64,000 nucleotides of DNA from Bradyrhizobium diazoefficiens (GTDB taxonomy: Bacteria > Pseudomonadota > Alphaproteobacteria > Rhizobiales > Xanthobacteraceae), in assembly GCF_018131015.1 (NCBI RefSeq), contig NZ_JAFCJJ010000006.1:210440-274439 (forward strand). Direction: 5' to 3'. This document shows, piece by piece, positions 18,000 to 27,532 of this stretch (position 1 is the first letter of the stretch; every line of letters starts with the position of its first letter). A model generated the notes under the pieces. That model was given only the letters and a program-made list of their open reading frames with translations. It had not been told where the DNA came from and did not search any database. The position numbers and the translations under genes were made by a program.

Positions 18000-19337
18000 T
18001 CAGTCCGTCGTCAGCGCCGTTTCCATGTCGGTCGGATCGATCTGTCTGGCAAGGTTGGCGTTGAGCTTGTCGCGGTCGAGCTCGCCCTCCCACCAGGCGA
18101 CGATGACGCAGGCAACGCCGTTGCCGCAGAGATTGGTCAGCGCGCGGCACTCGCTCATGAACTTGTCGATGCCGAGCACCACCGCCATGCCCGGCACGAG
18201 GCGCGGATCGACCACGGCGAGCGTCGCTGCCAGCGTAATGAAGCCCGCGCCGGTGATCCCGGAGGCTCCCTTCGAGGTCAGCATCGCGACGACCAGGATG
18301 GTCATCTGCTGGCCGAAAGTGAGATCGAATCCTAGCGCCTGCGCGATGAACAGCGTCGCCAGCGTCATGTAGATGTTGGTGCCGTCGAGGTTGAACGAGT
18401 AGCCCGTCGGCACCACGAGGCCGACCACCGATTTGGAGCAGCCGAGCCGTTCGAGCTTCTCCATCAGGGACGGCAGCGCGCTTTCCGACGAGGAGGTGCC
18501 GAGCACGATCAGGAGCTCGTCCTTGATATAGGCCAGGAACTTGAAGATCGAGAAGCCGGCAAGGCGCGCGATGATCCCGAGCACCACGAAGACGAACAGC
18601 GCGGCGGTCAGGTAGAAGGTCGCGATCAGGCCGATCAGGTTGAGAATCGCGCCGGTGCCGAACTTGCCGATCGTGTAGGCCATCGCGCCGAATGCGCCGA
18701 TCGGCGCCGCGCGCATCACGATGGAGATGACGCCGAACACCGCATGCGCGGCGTCGTCGATGAAGCTGCGGATGGTGTGGCCGCGCTCACCGAGGCCCAT
18801 GATCGCAAAGCCGAACAGCACCGAGAACAGCAGCACCTGGAGGATCTCGCCCTGCGCGAAGGCGCCGACCACGGTGTCCGGAATGATGTGCAGCACGAAG
18901 TCCACGGACTTCTGGCCCGCGGCCTGCTTGGCGTAGGTTGCAACAGCCGCCTCGTTTGCGGCGGCATTGCCGAAGCCCGCGCCCGGCTTCACCAGATTGC
19001 CGACCAGAAGCCCGATCACCAGCGCAAAGGTGGAGACGACCTCGAAATAGACAAGCGCCTTGACGCCGATGCGGCCGACCTTCTTGGCGTCCTGGATGTG
19101 GGCGATGCCCGAGACCACGGTGCAGAAGATGATCGGGGCGATCACCATCTTGATCAGCTTGATGAAGCCGTCGCCGAGCGCCTTGATCCAGTCGTTGGTG
19201 GCGAGCGCCGGCCAGAGCCAGCCGACGATGGCGCCGAGCACGATGGCGATCAGCACCTGGACGTAGAGGACCTTGTACCACGGCTTGGCGGAGACCGGCG
19301 CGACCGGCGAGCCCGCGGTCATCGTTGTCGTCGTCAT
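18000..19337 (-). CDS. dctA: C4-dicarboxylate/cation symporter
   Basis: Inner-membrane symporter for succinate, malate and fumarate, the main carbon sources for rhizobia in nodules; 445 residues, close to the usual DctA length. Family signatures include [22 protein letters not shown] at the start, the serine-rich loop [13 protein letters not shown], the substrate/cation motif [14 protein letters not shown], and [19 protein letters not shown]. In rhizobia dctA is normally driven by DctBD and sigma-54, but no dctBD genes are in the window, and only a weak GG-N10-GC element lies before this start. It lies 85 bp downstream of bioY on the same strand. Confidence 0.93.
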   Translation of the reverse strand: MTTTTMTAGSPVAPVSAKPWYKVLYVQVLIAIVLGAIVGWLWPALATNDWIKALGDGFIKLIKMVIAPIIFCTVVSGIAHIQDAKKVGRIGVKALVYFEVVSTFALVIGLLVGNLVKPGAGFGNAAANEAAVATYAKQAAGQKSVDFVLHIIPDTVVGAFAQGEILQVLLFSVLFGFAIMGLGERGHTIRSFIDDAAHAVFGVISIVMRAAPIGAFGAMAYTIGKFGTGAILNLIGLIATFYLTAALFVFVVLGIIARLAGFSIFKFLAYIKDELLIVLGTSSSESALPSLMEKLERLGCSKSVVGLVVPTGYSFNLDGTNIYMTLATLFIAQALGFDLTFGQQMTILVVAMLTSKGASGITGAGFITLAATLAVVDPRLVPGMAVVLGIDKFMSECRALTNLCGNGVACVIVAWWEGELDRDKLNANLARQIDPTDMETALTTD

Positions 19338-19422
19338 TGTCTCACTCCCCCTGAAGCTCGGAGCCAGCCAAGATCAACTTGGCCGGCCCTGTCAATCGGA
19401 ACCGTTGGTCAGAGCGCGCGCC

Positions 19423-20037
19423 TCACAGGCGGCGATCGAGGATCCGGCGTGCCGCCGGCATCAGCGCCGCGCCAAGCGCATTCTTGACCAGGGAGGCCGC
19501 AATGAACGGCACGATGCCGACTTGCCAGGCCTTGGCCGCGCCGAGGCCGAGACCAAGAGCCAGCCAGCCGAATCCGGCGGCCAGAATGACAACGTGCCCA
19601 ACGGCCATCGCCGCGAACAGCCGGATCACGCTGCGATCCCAGCCACGCTCGGCAAGCCAGCCGGTGATGAAGGCCGCGCCGACGAAGCCGAACAGATAGC
19701 CCGCGGTCGGGCCGACCAGCGGTGCAATGCCACCCACGGGACCGGCGAACACGGGCAGCCCCATCGCGCCCTCGGCGAGGTAGGCCAGCATGGTGGCGGT
19801 GCCAAGCCGCCAGCCATAAGCGGCCCCGATCACCAGCACCGCCAGCGTCTGCAGCGTCATGGGAACGTAAGGCAGCGGCAGGTTCACCTTGGCCGACAGC
19901 GCCATCAGCGCGGTCCCCAGCGCAACCAGCACGACGGCGCGCAAGGCGCCGACGCGTTCGCCCGGACGGGCTGGCCACATCAACGCGGCGAGAGAGGCAT
20001 GCGGTGTGGCGGCGGACGAGACGAAACGATCAGGCAA
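19423..20037 (-). CDS. bioY: Biotin transporter BioY (ECF substrate-binding component)
   Basis: Membrane S-component for biotin uptake, 204 residues with about six membrane segments. Family motifs are VNLPLPYVPMTLQTLAVL near the start, GLPVFAGPVGGIAPLVGPTAGYL in the middle, and VKNALGAAL at the end. The chosen start is TTG 20037, 37 bp after the aminotransferase stop, with GCGGAG upstream; the open frame continues into the aminotransferase gene but that part is shadow sequence. No BioM or BioN genes are adjacent; solitary BioY proteins are known to transport biotin. It makes sense beside biotin-dependent acetyl-CoA carboxylase metabolism, although accBC is 5 kb away. Confidence 0.88.
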   Translation of the reverse strand: MPDRFVSSAATPHASLAALMWPARPGERVGALRAVVLVALGTALMALSAKVNLPLPYVPMTLQTLAVLVIGAAYGWRLGTATMLAYLAEGAMGLPVFAGPVGGIAPLVGPTAGYLFGFVGAAFITGWLAERGWDRSVIRLFAAMAVGHVVILAAGFGWLALGLGLGAAKAWQVGIVPFIAASLVKNALGAALMPAARRILDRRL

Positions 20038-20074
20038 GTTGAACTCCGCTAAGGTTGGTCGAAAGCTGGCGCGG

Positions 20075-21262
20075 TTATTTAAGCCACTCAGCAATCCGGT
20101 CAACTGCCTCCAGCATCTCCTGTGCCGAACGCGCATAGGAGAAGCGTATGAACGAACGACCATGGATCGGATCGAAGTCGAGCCCCGGGGTCGCCGCCAC
20201 GCGGGCCTGCTCCAGCATCTGCTTGGCGAACTCGAAACTGTCTGATGTGAAGTGCGAGACGTCGGCATAGAGGTAGAACGCGCCGTCCGCCGGCAGGAAT
20301 TTTTTGAGCCCGGCCTTGGGCAATCCCTCGATCAGGATGCGGCGGTTCTCCTGATAGCCATGCTTGATCTCCTCCATCTCGGCGGCGCCGTCGAAGGCCG
20401 CTTCCGCCGCGATCTGCGACAGCGACGGCACCGAGATCGACAGGTTCTGCTGCAGCCGCTCGATCGGCCGCACCAGAATCTCGGGCACGACCATCCAGCC
20501 GACGCGCCAGCCCGTCATGCAGAAATATTTCGAGAACGAGTTGATCACGAGGGCGTGGCTGGACAGCGCGGCGGCCGTCACCGCCGGGAACGCGTAGTCG
20601 AGCCCGTGATAGATCTCGTCGGAGATGAAGCGGATGCCTGCATCCTCGGCGGCCGCGATCAGGCCCGACAGCGCCTCGCGGGACATCATGGTCCCGGTCG
20701 GATTGGCCGGGCTGCCGACCAGAACGCCTTTCAGCGGCGCCTTGCGATGTGCCGCGAGCAGAGCCTCGCCGGTCAGCGCGTGGCGCGTTGCGTCCGTGGT
20801 CTCGATCAGCACCGGCTCGCAGCCGAGCGCGGTCAGGATGTGGCGGTACGGCGGATAGCCCGGCACTGTCACCGCCACCCGGTCACCGGGCTCGAACATC
20901 GACAGGAAGGCCAGGATGAAGCCGCCCGAGGAGCCGGTTGTCACCACGATCCGCTCAGGGCTGACGTCGCAGCCATAGGCATCGCGATAGTGCCGCGCGA
21001 TCCGCTCGCGGAGCGAGGGGATGCCGAGCGCCGAGGTGTAGTCGATCCGCCCGGCCTCGAGCGCCGCATGGGCGGCTGCGATCGCGGTCTTCGGCGCGCC
21101 GGTTGCGGGCTGGCCGACCTCCATGTGGATGACGTGGCCTCCGGCCGCCTCGATTCGGGCTGCCGCGGCCATCACGTCCATCACCATGAAGGGGGGAACA
21201 TCGCTGCGGCGGGAGGGCTCGAGCCACTGCCCTACCCGGTTCCTCAATGTCGCATCGTGCAT
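20075..21262 (-). CDS. PLP-dependent class I/II aminotransferase
   Basis: Fold-type I aminotransferase, 395 residues, cytosolic. The Schiff-base lysine is K245 in NSFSKYFCMTGWRVGW; other PLP-pocket motifs are TTGSSGGF (phosphate), SPANPTG (186-190) and SDEIYHGL (D215, Y218). The sequence resembles AspC-like and alanine/aromatic-type enzymes that lack a decisive substrate motif. It is the first of three minus-strand genes (aminotransferase, bioY, dctA). Confidence 0.88.
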   Translation of the reverse strand: MHDATLRNRVGQWLEPSRRSDVPPFMVMDVMAAAARIEAAGGHVIHMEVGQPATGAPKTAIAAAHAALEAGRIDYTSALGIPSLRERIARHYRDAYGCDVSPERIVVTTGSSGGFILAFLSMFEPGDRVAVTVPGYPPYRHILTALGCEPVLIETTDATRHALTGEALLAAHRKAPLKGVLVGSPANPTGTMMSREALSGLIAAAEDAGIRFISDEIYHGLDYAFPAVTAAALSSHALVINSFSKYFCMTGWRVGWMVVPEILVRPIERLQQNLSISVPSLSQIAAEAAFDGAAEMEEIKHGYQENRRILIEGLPKAGLKKFLPADGAFYLYADVSHFTSDSFEFAKQMLEQARVAATPGLDFDPIHGRSFIRFSYARSAQEMLEAVDRIAEWLK

Positions 21263-21428
21263 CGATTTCTGCTATTTCGCTGGCGGATCAGTCCGTCCGG
21301 TCCGGAAAACGGGGTGCTTGCGCCCCACACTGGCCGCATTGTACGGCTCATAAGGGCATATCGCGTATCCGGGCCGCCGCCAATCGCCAAAACCAATCGT
21401 GGAACCGGTTGCCAGACCCGCGTGCCCC

Positions 21429-21483
21429 AAGAACCGTTTGTCTAAGAACCGCTTGCCGAAGACCGTTTGACCCCGACCGCTTG
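21429..21483 (+). repeat. Four imperfect ~15-bp tandem repeats abutting the M48 protease start
   Basis: Units AAGAACCGTTTG (21429), AAGAACCGCTTG (21444), AAGACCGTTTG (21459) and CCGACCGCTTG (21473) recur every 14-15 bp and end right at the ATG at 21484. They replace a normal Shine-Dalgarno region. In one frame they could code for a repeating peptide, but stop codons break the frame. Confidence 0.7.
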
Positions 21484-22887
21484 ATGTTGCTCCAGATCGC
21501 ATTGCGCAAGAAGGCCTCCGCCCTCACCGCCCTCGTCACGGCGGCGGCGGTCGCGCTGTTACCGATGCCGGCCGCGCGCGCGCAGTCGAAGGGCCCCCCG
21601 GTCCTGCGCGACACCGAGACCGAGCAGCTCCTGCGCGAATACACCCGCCCGATCCTGCGCGTCGCCGGCCTGGAGAGGCAGAACATCCAGATGGTGATCC
21701 TCAACGACGGCACGTTCAACGCGTTCGTCGCCGATGGTCGCCGCATCTTCGTCAACTGGGGCGCGATGCTGCAGTCGGAGACGCCGAACCAGATCATCGG
21801 CGTGCTCGCGCACGAGACCGGGCATCTGGCGGGCGGGCATTTGTCCAAGCTGCGCGAGCAGCTCGCCAATGCGCAGACCCAGATGATCATCGCCATGCTG
21901 CTCGGCGCCGGCGCGCTCGCGGCGGGCGCGAGCCGTGGCAACAATGCCGGCAACAACGGCCTTGCCAATGCCGGCGCCGCCGCGATCGCCGGGCCGGGGG
22001 AGATGATCCGCCGCTCGCTGTTGTCCTACCAGCGTCAGCAGGAGGAGAACGCCGACCGCGCCGGCGTCAAATTCCTGACCGCGACCCAGCAGTCGCCGAA
22101 GGGCATGTACGAGACCTTCAAGCGCTTCACCAGCGAGAGCCTGTTCGCCGCGCATGGCGCCGACCCCTATCTGCAGTCGCACCCGATGCCGGCCGAGCGC
22201 GTCGCGGCACTGCAGGAATTCGCCAGCTCCAGCCCCTATTGGGACAAGAAGGACGATCCGGCGCTGCAGCTCCGCCACGATATGGTGCGCGCCAAGATTT
22301 CCGCCTTCATGGAGCGGCCGGAGACGGTGTACCGCCGGTATCCACTCTCCAACGACAGCATGCCGGCGCGCTATGCGCGGGCCATCAGCACCTATCTGCA
22401 TGGGGACCTGCGCAGCGCGCTCGCCCAGATCGACGCGCTGATCGCGGTGCAGCCGAACAATCCGTACTTCTACGAAGTGCGCGGCCAGGCCCTGCTTGAA
22501 AGCGGCAAGCCGGCCGAGGCCATCGCTCCCCTGCGCAAGGCTGTCGCACTCTCGAACAACGCGCCCCTCATCGAGATGTTACTTGGGCAGGCTCTGGTCG
22601 GATCGGATAATAAGGCCTACACCGACGACGCCATTCGGATCCTCCGCGCTGCGGTGGCCAGGGAGCCCGAGGCGCCGATCGGCTACACCCAGCTCGCCAT
22701 GGCCTACGGCCGGAAGGGAGACTATGCCGAAGCGGATCTCGCCTCGGCCCAGGCCGCTTACCTGCGCGGCGACAACAAGACCGCCCGCGAGCTTGCCACG
22801 CGCGCGAAGACCCGCTTCGCCGTCGGTACGCCCGGCTGGGTCAAGGCCGACGACATCGTGGCGTCGAAGCCGCCGCGCAACAACTAG
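21484..22887 (+). CDS. M48 family metalloprotease with TPR domain, BepA/YfgC-like
   Basis: Periplasmic zinc protease and chaperone for outer-membrane protein assembly, 467 residues. It has a signal peptide (about 1-35, MPAARAQS), an M48 domain with HETGH at H110-H114 and a third ligand likely E188 in QEENADRAG, a Gly/Ala/Asn-rich loop (about 145-170), and a C-terminal TPR region from about 320 (RAISTYLHGDLRSAL, NNPYFYEVRGQALLESGKPAEAI). The TPR plus HExxH layout matches BepA. ATG 21484 directly follows four tandem repeats and has no clear ribosome-binding site. The next gene, a DsbA-like protein, is also exported, so the two may serve envelope protein folding. Confidence 0.88.
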   Translation: MLLQIALRKKASALTALVTAAAVALLPMPAARAQSKGPPVLRDTETEQLLREYTRPILRVAGLERQNIQMVILNDGTFNAFVADGRRIFVNWGAMLQSETPNQIIGVLAHETGHLAGGHLSKLREQLANAQTQMIIAMLLGAGALAAGASRGNNAGNNGLANAGAAAIAGPGEMIRRSLLSYQRQQEENADRAGVKFLTATQQSPKGMYETFKRFTSESLFAAHGADPYLQSHPMPAERVAALQEFASSSPYWDKKDDPALQLRHDMVRAKISAFMERPETVYRRYPLSNDSMPARYARAISTYLHGDLRSALAQIDALIAVQPNNPYFYEVRGQALLESGKPAEAIAPLRKAVALSNNAPLIEMLLGQALVGSDNKAYTDDAIRILRAAVAREPEAPIGYTQLAMAYGRKGDYAEADLASAQAAYLRGDNKTARELATRAKTRFAVGTPGWVKADDIVASKPPRNN

Positions 22888-22990
22888 CACGACGCCGCAC
22901 ATCACCACCGACGACGCCACGACACCGACCAACGACCGTTAAGTCCGCCGGGACCGTTTCCCAAACCTGCTCTGGATAGAGGATTTGCCA

Positions 22991-23758
22991 ATGCCATCGC
23001 TGCGCCTGATTGCCCCCGTGCTCGTTGCGCTCGCCCTGCTCGGCGCAACCGGACCGGCTTCGGCCGACAGCTTCTCGGATGCCCAGCGCACCGACATCGA
23101 GGCCATCGTGCGAAACTACCTCGTCACCCATCCCGAGGTGCTCGAGGAGGCCATGGCCGAGCTCAGCAAGCGCCAGGCCGCCGCCGAGGCGCAGAAGCAC
23201 GAGGCCAGCATCGCGCAGAACGCCGACGTGATCTTCAACTCGCCGCGCCAGGTCGTGCTCGGCAACAAGGAGGGCGACGTCACCTTCGTCGAGTTCTTCG
23301 ATTACAATTGCGGCTACTGCAAGCGCGCGATGGCCGACATGCTCGACCTCATGAAAGGCGATTCCAAGCTCAAGGTCGTGCTGAAGGAGTTTCCGGTCCT
23401 GAGCCAGGGTTCGGTCGAGGCTGCGCAGGTCGCGGTCGCCGTGCACATGCAGGATCCGGGCGGCAAGAAATATCTCGACTTCCACCAGAAACTGCTCGGC
23501 GGCCGCGGTCAGGCCGACAAGGCGCGCGCGCTCCAGGCAGCCAAGGAGGCCGGGCTCGACACCGCCAGGATCGAGAAGGACATCTCCGGTCCCGAGGTCC
23601 GCGCCACCATCGAGGAAAACTTCAAGCTTGCCGAAGCGATGGGCATGAACGGCACGCCGAGCTACGTGATCGGCAAGCAGATCGTGGTTGGCGCCATCGG
23701 TCTCGACGGTCTCAAGGAAAAGATCGGGATCGCGCGCTGCGGCAAGGCGACTTGCTGA
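22991..23758 (+). CDS. DsbA family thiol:disulfide oxidoreductase
   Basis: Periplasmic thioredoxin-fold protein of the DsbA/Com1 group, 255 residues. Signal peptide residues 1-24 end at GPASADS. A helical N-terminal segment (about 28-80) rich in Glu/Ala may mediate oligomerisation. The catalytic motif is C107-G-Y-C110 in FFDYNCGYCKRA, and the cis-proline loop is GMNGTPSYVIG. ATG 22991 has GAGGA eight bases upstream; a TTG two codons earlier is also possible. A strong terminator follows 31 bp after the stop. Confidence 0.9.
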   Translation: MPSLRLIAPVLVALALLGATGPASADSFSDAQRTDIEAIVRNYLVTHPEVLEEAMAELSKRQAAAEAQKHEASIAQNADVIFNSPRQVVLGNKEGDVTFVEFFDYNCGYCKRAMADMLDLMKGDSKLKVVLKEFPVLSQGSVEAAQVAVAVHMQDPGGKKYLDFHQKLLGGRGQADKARALQAAKEAGLDTARIEKDISGPEVRATIEENFKLAEAMGMNGTPSYVIGKQIVVGAIGLDGLKEKIGIARCGKATC

Positions 23759-23789
23759 CACGCGCGCCTGCAACTCACGCATGCAACGA

Positions 23790-23815
23790 GGCCGGCTGAA
23801 AAGCCGGCCTTTTTC
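23790..23815 (+). terminator. Rho-independent terminator after the DsbA-like gene
   Basis: 8-bp stem GGCCGGCT / AGCCGGCC with a GAAA tetraloop, followed by TTTTT at 23810-23814. Confidence 0.9.
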
Positions 23816-23967
23816 GTGGGCCGCATTCTGGCGCCAATCCGGCGCGCGCGTTCATCTCGCGTTTAGCAAACAAATGCCGCGGAACCGCTGATGTTCCGGA
23901 ACAACTCAAATGTCCTTTCGTTGTCGGCGCGGGCAATGACGCAAAAGAAACACGTGAGGAGAATTCG

Positions 23968-24750
23968 ATGTCGAACCGCTTTATGATCTCGGTTGCCGCA
24001 CTCGCGCTCGTCGCAGGCACCGGCCTGGCGAACGCACAGGGCACCATGAACCGCGAGAGCGGCGGCGCCGGCGCGCAGCCGACGCAGCATTCGCAGCCGT
24101 CCGGCGGCGCAGCCGAGCGCGGCTCGATGGGCAAGGAATCCGCCAAGCCCGAGAAGGGCACGGTCGGCCAGGCCGGCGGCTCCAGCACCATGAAGTCCGG
24201 CGAGGAGAAGTCCTCCGGCGCCATGAAGGACGAGCACTCCGGCCGCGAGATGAACAAGAACGCGACCGAGGACAAGTCCGGCGCCACCAAGGGCCAGCGC
24301 ACCGATGAACGCGCGCAGGGCCAGCAGGACAAGTCCAAGAGCATGAGCCAGGACACCAAGTCCGGCGCCAAGGACATGAAGGCTGAAGACAACAAGGCTG
24401 GTGGCGCCGCCAAGAGCAACAGTGCGGAGACCCGTCCGGCCGCGACCGACAGTAAGTCGCAGACCACGACTGGCAACGCCGCGACTTCGGCAACCGCCGC
24501 TCCCCCGGCCGAAAAGCGGACGCAGATCGCATCCGAGATCAAGTCGGCCAATATCCAAGAGGCCACCAACGTCAACTTCAACGTCTCGGTTGGTGCCACG
24601 ATCCCGGCCTCCGTGCACTTCTATCCGCTGCCGGCACGGATTGTCGAAATCTACCCGGAATGGCGCGGCTATGAGGTTATCCGGGTGCACGGCCGGTACG
24701 TCATCGTCCGTCCGCAGACGCGCGAGATCGTGTACATCATCGAGGGCTAA
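23968..24750 (+). CDS. DUF1236 domain-containing secreted protein
   Basis: Function unknown. It has 260 residues: signal peptide 1-23 (GTGLANA/Q), a long hydrophilic low-complexity region (about 25-185) rich in K, S, G, A, E and T with recurring KSGxxK-like units, and a C-terminal DUF1236 domain (about 190-258; FYPLPARIVEIYPEWRGYEV, then YVIVRPQTREIVYI). The start has GAGGAGAATTCG upstream. The middle resembles LEA-like intrinsically disordered stress proteins. DUF1236 occurs mainly in Bradyrhizobium-type bacteria and often has this exported layout. Confidence 0.85.
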   Translation: MSNRFMISVAALALVAGTGLANAQGTMNRESGGAGAQPTQHSQPSGGAAERGSMGKESAKPEKGTVGQAGGSSTMKSGEEKSSGAMKDEHSGREMNKNATEDKSGATKGQRTDERAQGQQDKSKSMSQDTKSGAKDMKAEDNKAGGAAKSNSAETRPAATDSKSQTTTGNAATSATAAPPAEKRTQIASEIKSANIQEATNVNFNVSVGATIPASVHFYPLPARIVEIYPEWRGYEVIRVHGRYVIVRPQTREIVYIIEG

Positions 24751-24772
24751 GCCGCCTCGCTGAAGCCAAATG

Positions 24773-24804
24773 AGCCCCTGCTGGGAAGACCGGCAGGGGC
24801 TTTT
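24773..24804 (+). terminator. Rho-independent terminator after the DUF1236 gene
   Basis: AGCCCCTGC (24773-24781) pairs with GCAGGGGCT (24793-24801), followed by a short T run (TTTT from 24801). Confidence 0.85.
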
Positions 24805-25007
24805 GGCCTGTTGGGCGGGTCCCCCGCCGTTCCCGGTCCGGCAGCCATTCTTCGGACTGGTTAACAAGCAATTTCCGTAGGTTCCGCACAGGTTTTTGCC
24901 CACTGGATGAGGGGGTTGAAGCTGCTTGGAAGGCCTTCAAGGCTTCCCCTTGGACGCTTTGTTACCTATAACGCGGCCACGCCGAAGCACCCTCTGCCGG
25001 GATAGGA

Positions 25008-25475
25008 ATGGCCGAACCAGCAACCAACACCATCCTCGTTCTCAACGGGCCGAACCTCAACATGTTGGGGACGCGCGAGCCCGAGAAGTATGGCCATGCG
25101 ACGCTGGCCGACGTCGAGCAGCTCTGCCGGGAGACCGCGGCGCAGTTCGGCCTCGAGGCCGATTGCCGGCAATCCAACCGCGAGGGCGAGCTGATCGACT
25201 TCATCCACGAGGCGCACCGGCGCAAGATGAAGGGCATCATCATCAACGCCGGCGGCTATTCCCACACCTCGATCGCGCTGCACGACGCGCTGCTCGCGGT
25301 GCAGATCCCGACGGTCGAGGTGCACGTGACCAACATTCACGCCCGCGAGAGTTTCCGTCACCATTCCTACACCGCACGCGCGGCTTTCGCCTCGCTCTGC
25401 GGCTTCGGTGTCGAGGGCTACCGCCTCGCCATCCAGGGCCTTGCCGCCAAGCTCGGCATCAAGGCCAAAGCCTGA
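25008..25475 (+). CDS. aroQ: Type II 3-dehydroquinate dehydratase
   Basis: Third step of the shikimate pathway: 3-dehydroquinate to 3-dehydroshikimate; a cytosolic dodecamer in this family. It has 155 residues, the typical length. Motifs: the [17 protein letters not shown] start with the catalytic Tyr loop, [17 protein letters not shown] with the Asn/His substrate contacts, and [18 protein letters not shown]. The start has GATAGGA just upstream. It is followed 37 bp later by accB, in the aroQ-accB-accC order that is conserved in many Alphaproteobacteria. Confidence 0.95.
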   Translation: MAEPATNTILVLNGPNLNMLGTREPEKYGHATLADVEQLCRETAAQFGLEADCRQSNREGELIDFIHEAHRRKMKGIIINAGGYSHTSIALHDALLAVQIPTVEVHVTNIHARESFRHHSYTARAAFASLCGFGVEGYRLAIQGLAAKLGIKAKA

Positions 25476-25512
25476 CGCTCCCTTTTCACACAGAACATTC
25501 GGATCAAAGAAC

Positions 25513-26010
25513 ATGGCGCGCCAGCCAGACGACAAAGCAGCCGCAAAGTTTTCCAGCGACGATTCTGCGCTCGTCCGCGAGCTCGCCCTGCTGCTCGACG
25601 AGACCAGCCTCACCGAGATCGAGATCGAGCGCGCCGGCCTGCGCCTGCGCGTCGCCCGCAACATCAGCGTCGCCGCGACCATGCCGATGCCGGTGGCGCA
25701 CGCGGCCCATGTGCCGGTCGCCGCGGCTTCCGCCGCCGCAGCGCCGGCAGCGCCCGCCGCCGACCTGTCGAAGCACCCGGGCGCCGTGACCTCGCCGATG
25801 GTCGGCACCGCCTATTGGGCGCCGGAGCCCGGCGCAAAGCCGTTCATCGAGGTCGGCAGCAAGGTGTCCGTCGGCCAGACGCTGCTGATCATCGAGGCGA
25901 TGAAGACCATGAACCAGATCCCCTCGCCGCGCGCCGGCACGGTGACCCAGATCCTGGTCGAGGACGGTCAGCCCGTCGAGTACGGCGAGCCGCTCGTCAT
26001 CATTGAGTAA
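25513..26010 (+). CDS. accB: Acetyl-CoA carboxylase biotin carboxyl carrier protein
   Basis: Carries biotin for acetyl-CoA carboxylase, the first committed step of fatty-acid synthesis; 165 residues. The N-terminal region (to about 60) is helical and charged, then comes an Ala/Pro-rich hinge (about 60-90), then the biotinyl domain with the modified lysine K131 in EAMKTM and the thumb region. The gene ends 59 bp before accC. The open frame extends upstream into aroQ, but ATG 25513 fits homologues. Confidence 0.95.
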   Translation: MARQPDDKAAAKFSSDDSALVRELALLLDETSLTEIEIERAGLRLRVARNISVAATMPMPVAHAAHVPVAAASAAAAPAAPAADLSKHPGAVTSPMVGTAYWAPEPGAKPFIEVGSKVSVGQTLLIIEAMKTMNQIPSPRAGTVTQILVEDGQPVEYGEPLVIIE

Positions 26011-26069
26011 CGTTGGGGGCAGCCTGCCTGCCCTCGCCGCCTTTCGCGCGCCAGTATTCTAAGGGCACC

Positions 26070-27428
26070 ATGTTCGACAAGATCCTCATAGCCAATCGCG
26101 GCGAGATCGCCCTTCGCATTCTGCGGGCCTGCAAGGAGCTCGGCATCGCCACCGTCGCCGTGCACTCCACCGCCGACGCCGACGCCATGCATGTGCGCCT
26201 GTCGGACGAGAGCGTCTGCATCGGGCCGCCGCCGTCGAAGGACAGCTATCTCAACGTGCCGGCGCTGCTCGCGGCTTGCGAGATCACCGGTGCCGATGCC
26301 GTCCATCCCGGCTACGGCTTTCTGTCGGAAAACGCGCGCTTCGCGGAAATCCTGTCCGAGCACAATCTGCATTTCATCGGACCCAAGGCCGAGCACATCC
26401 GCCTGATGGGCGACAAGATCGAGGCCAAGAAGACGGCCAAGCGGCTCGGCATCCCCGTGGTGCCGGGCTCCGACGGCGCGGTCGGCCCCGACGACGACGC
26501 CATGACGATCGCGAAGAAGATCGGCTTTCCCGTGCTGGTGAAGGCGGCGGCCGGCGGCGGCGGCCGCGGCATGAAGGTCGCGCACAGCGAGGCCGACCTC
26601 CAGCTGGCGCTGTCGACGGCGGCCACCGAGGCCAAATCCGCCTTTGGCGATGCCTCCGTCTATCTCGAAAAATATCTGCAGAAGCCGCGCCATATCGAGA
26701 TCCAGATCCTCGGCGACGGCCGCGGCGGCGCGATCCATCTCGGCGAACGCGACTGCTCGCTGCAGCGCCGCCACCAGAAAGTCTGGGAGGAAGGGCCCTC
26801 CCCGGTGCTCGCCGCAGCAGCGCGCGCCAGGATCGGCGAGACCTGCGCGAAGGCGATGCGCGAGATGAAATATCTCGGCGTCGGCACCATCGAATTCCTG
26901 TTCGAGGACGGCGAGTTCTACTTCATCGAGATGAACACCCGCATCCAGGTCGAGCATCCCGTCACCGAGAGCATCACCGACATCGACCTCGTGCTGGAGC
27001 AGATCCGCATCGCCGCCGGCGGCGAATTGCCGGCGAAGCAGGACGAAGTGCAGATCATCGGCCACGCCATCGAGTGCCGCATCAACGCGGAGAACCCGCA
27101 GACCTTCCGACCCTCGCCCGGCCGCATCTCGCAATATCACCCGCCCGGCGGGCTCGGCGTGCGGATCGATTCCGCGGTCTACCAAGGCTACACCATCCCG
27201 CCCTATTACGATTCCCTCGTCGGCAAGCTGATCGTGCACGGCAAGACCCGCGCCGAATGCCTGATGCGGCTGCGGCGGGCGCTCGACGAGATGGTGGTGG
27301 ACGGCATCGAGACGACACTGCCGCTGTTCCGCGACCTCGTGCGCCAGGACGACATCATCAACGGCGATTACCACATCCACTGGCTGGAACAGTATCTGGC
27401 CGGCCAGGCGGAACCGGCCGCCAAATAA
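26070..27428 (+). CDS. accC: Acetyl-CoA carboxylase biotin carboxylase subunit
   Basis: ATP-dependent carboxylation of the biotin on AccB. It has 452 residues, the usual AccC length. Domains: pre-ATP-grasp ([17 protein letters not shown]), ATP-grasp with the glycine loop [12 protein letters not shown], the [13 protein letters not shown] motif, the [14 protein letters not shown] catalytic region, and a C-terminal domain (from about 335). ATG 26070 has AAGGG upstream. In related genomes aat follows accC; here a three-gene two-component cassette is inserted between them. Confidence 0.95.
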   Translation: MFDKILIANRGEIALRILRACKELGIATVAVHSTADADAMHVRLSDESVCIGPPPSKDSYLNVPALLAACEITGADAVHPGYGFLSENARFAEILSEHNLHFIGPKAEHIRLMGDKIEAKKTAKRLGIPVVPGSDGAVGPDDDAMTIAKKIGFPVLVKAAAGGGGRGMKVAHSEADLQLALSTAATEAKSAFGDASVYLEKYLQKPRHIEIQILGDGRGGAIHLGERDCSLQRRHQKVWEEGPSPVLAAAARARIGETCAKAMREMKYLGVGTIEFLFEDGEFYFIEMNTRIQVEHPVTESITDIDLVLEQIRIAAGGELPAKQDEVQIIGHAIECRINAENPQTFRPSPGRISQYHPPGGLGVRIDSAVYQGYTIPPYYDSLVGKLIVHGKTRAECLMRLRRALDEMVVDGIETTLPLFRDLVRQDDIINGDYHIHWLEQYLAGQAEPAAK

Positions 27429-27532
27429 TCTCCCCACCGCTTGGAACCCTTTGGTGCCAATCGCGTTCTCGACGCGGGGCCGTGTCCAGGGGGCGTTTTG
27501 AATTCCACTGAGCCTGACAGAGCGAGACCGTC

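Noticed and set aside
19345..19375. Sigma-54-type GG-N10-GC element before dctA
   Set aside because: Only the GG/GC core matches, the rest of the consensus is poor, and it would place the transcript start on the ribosome-binding site.
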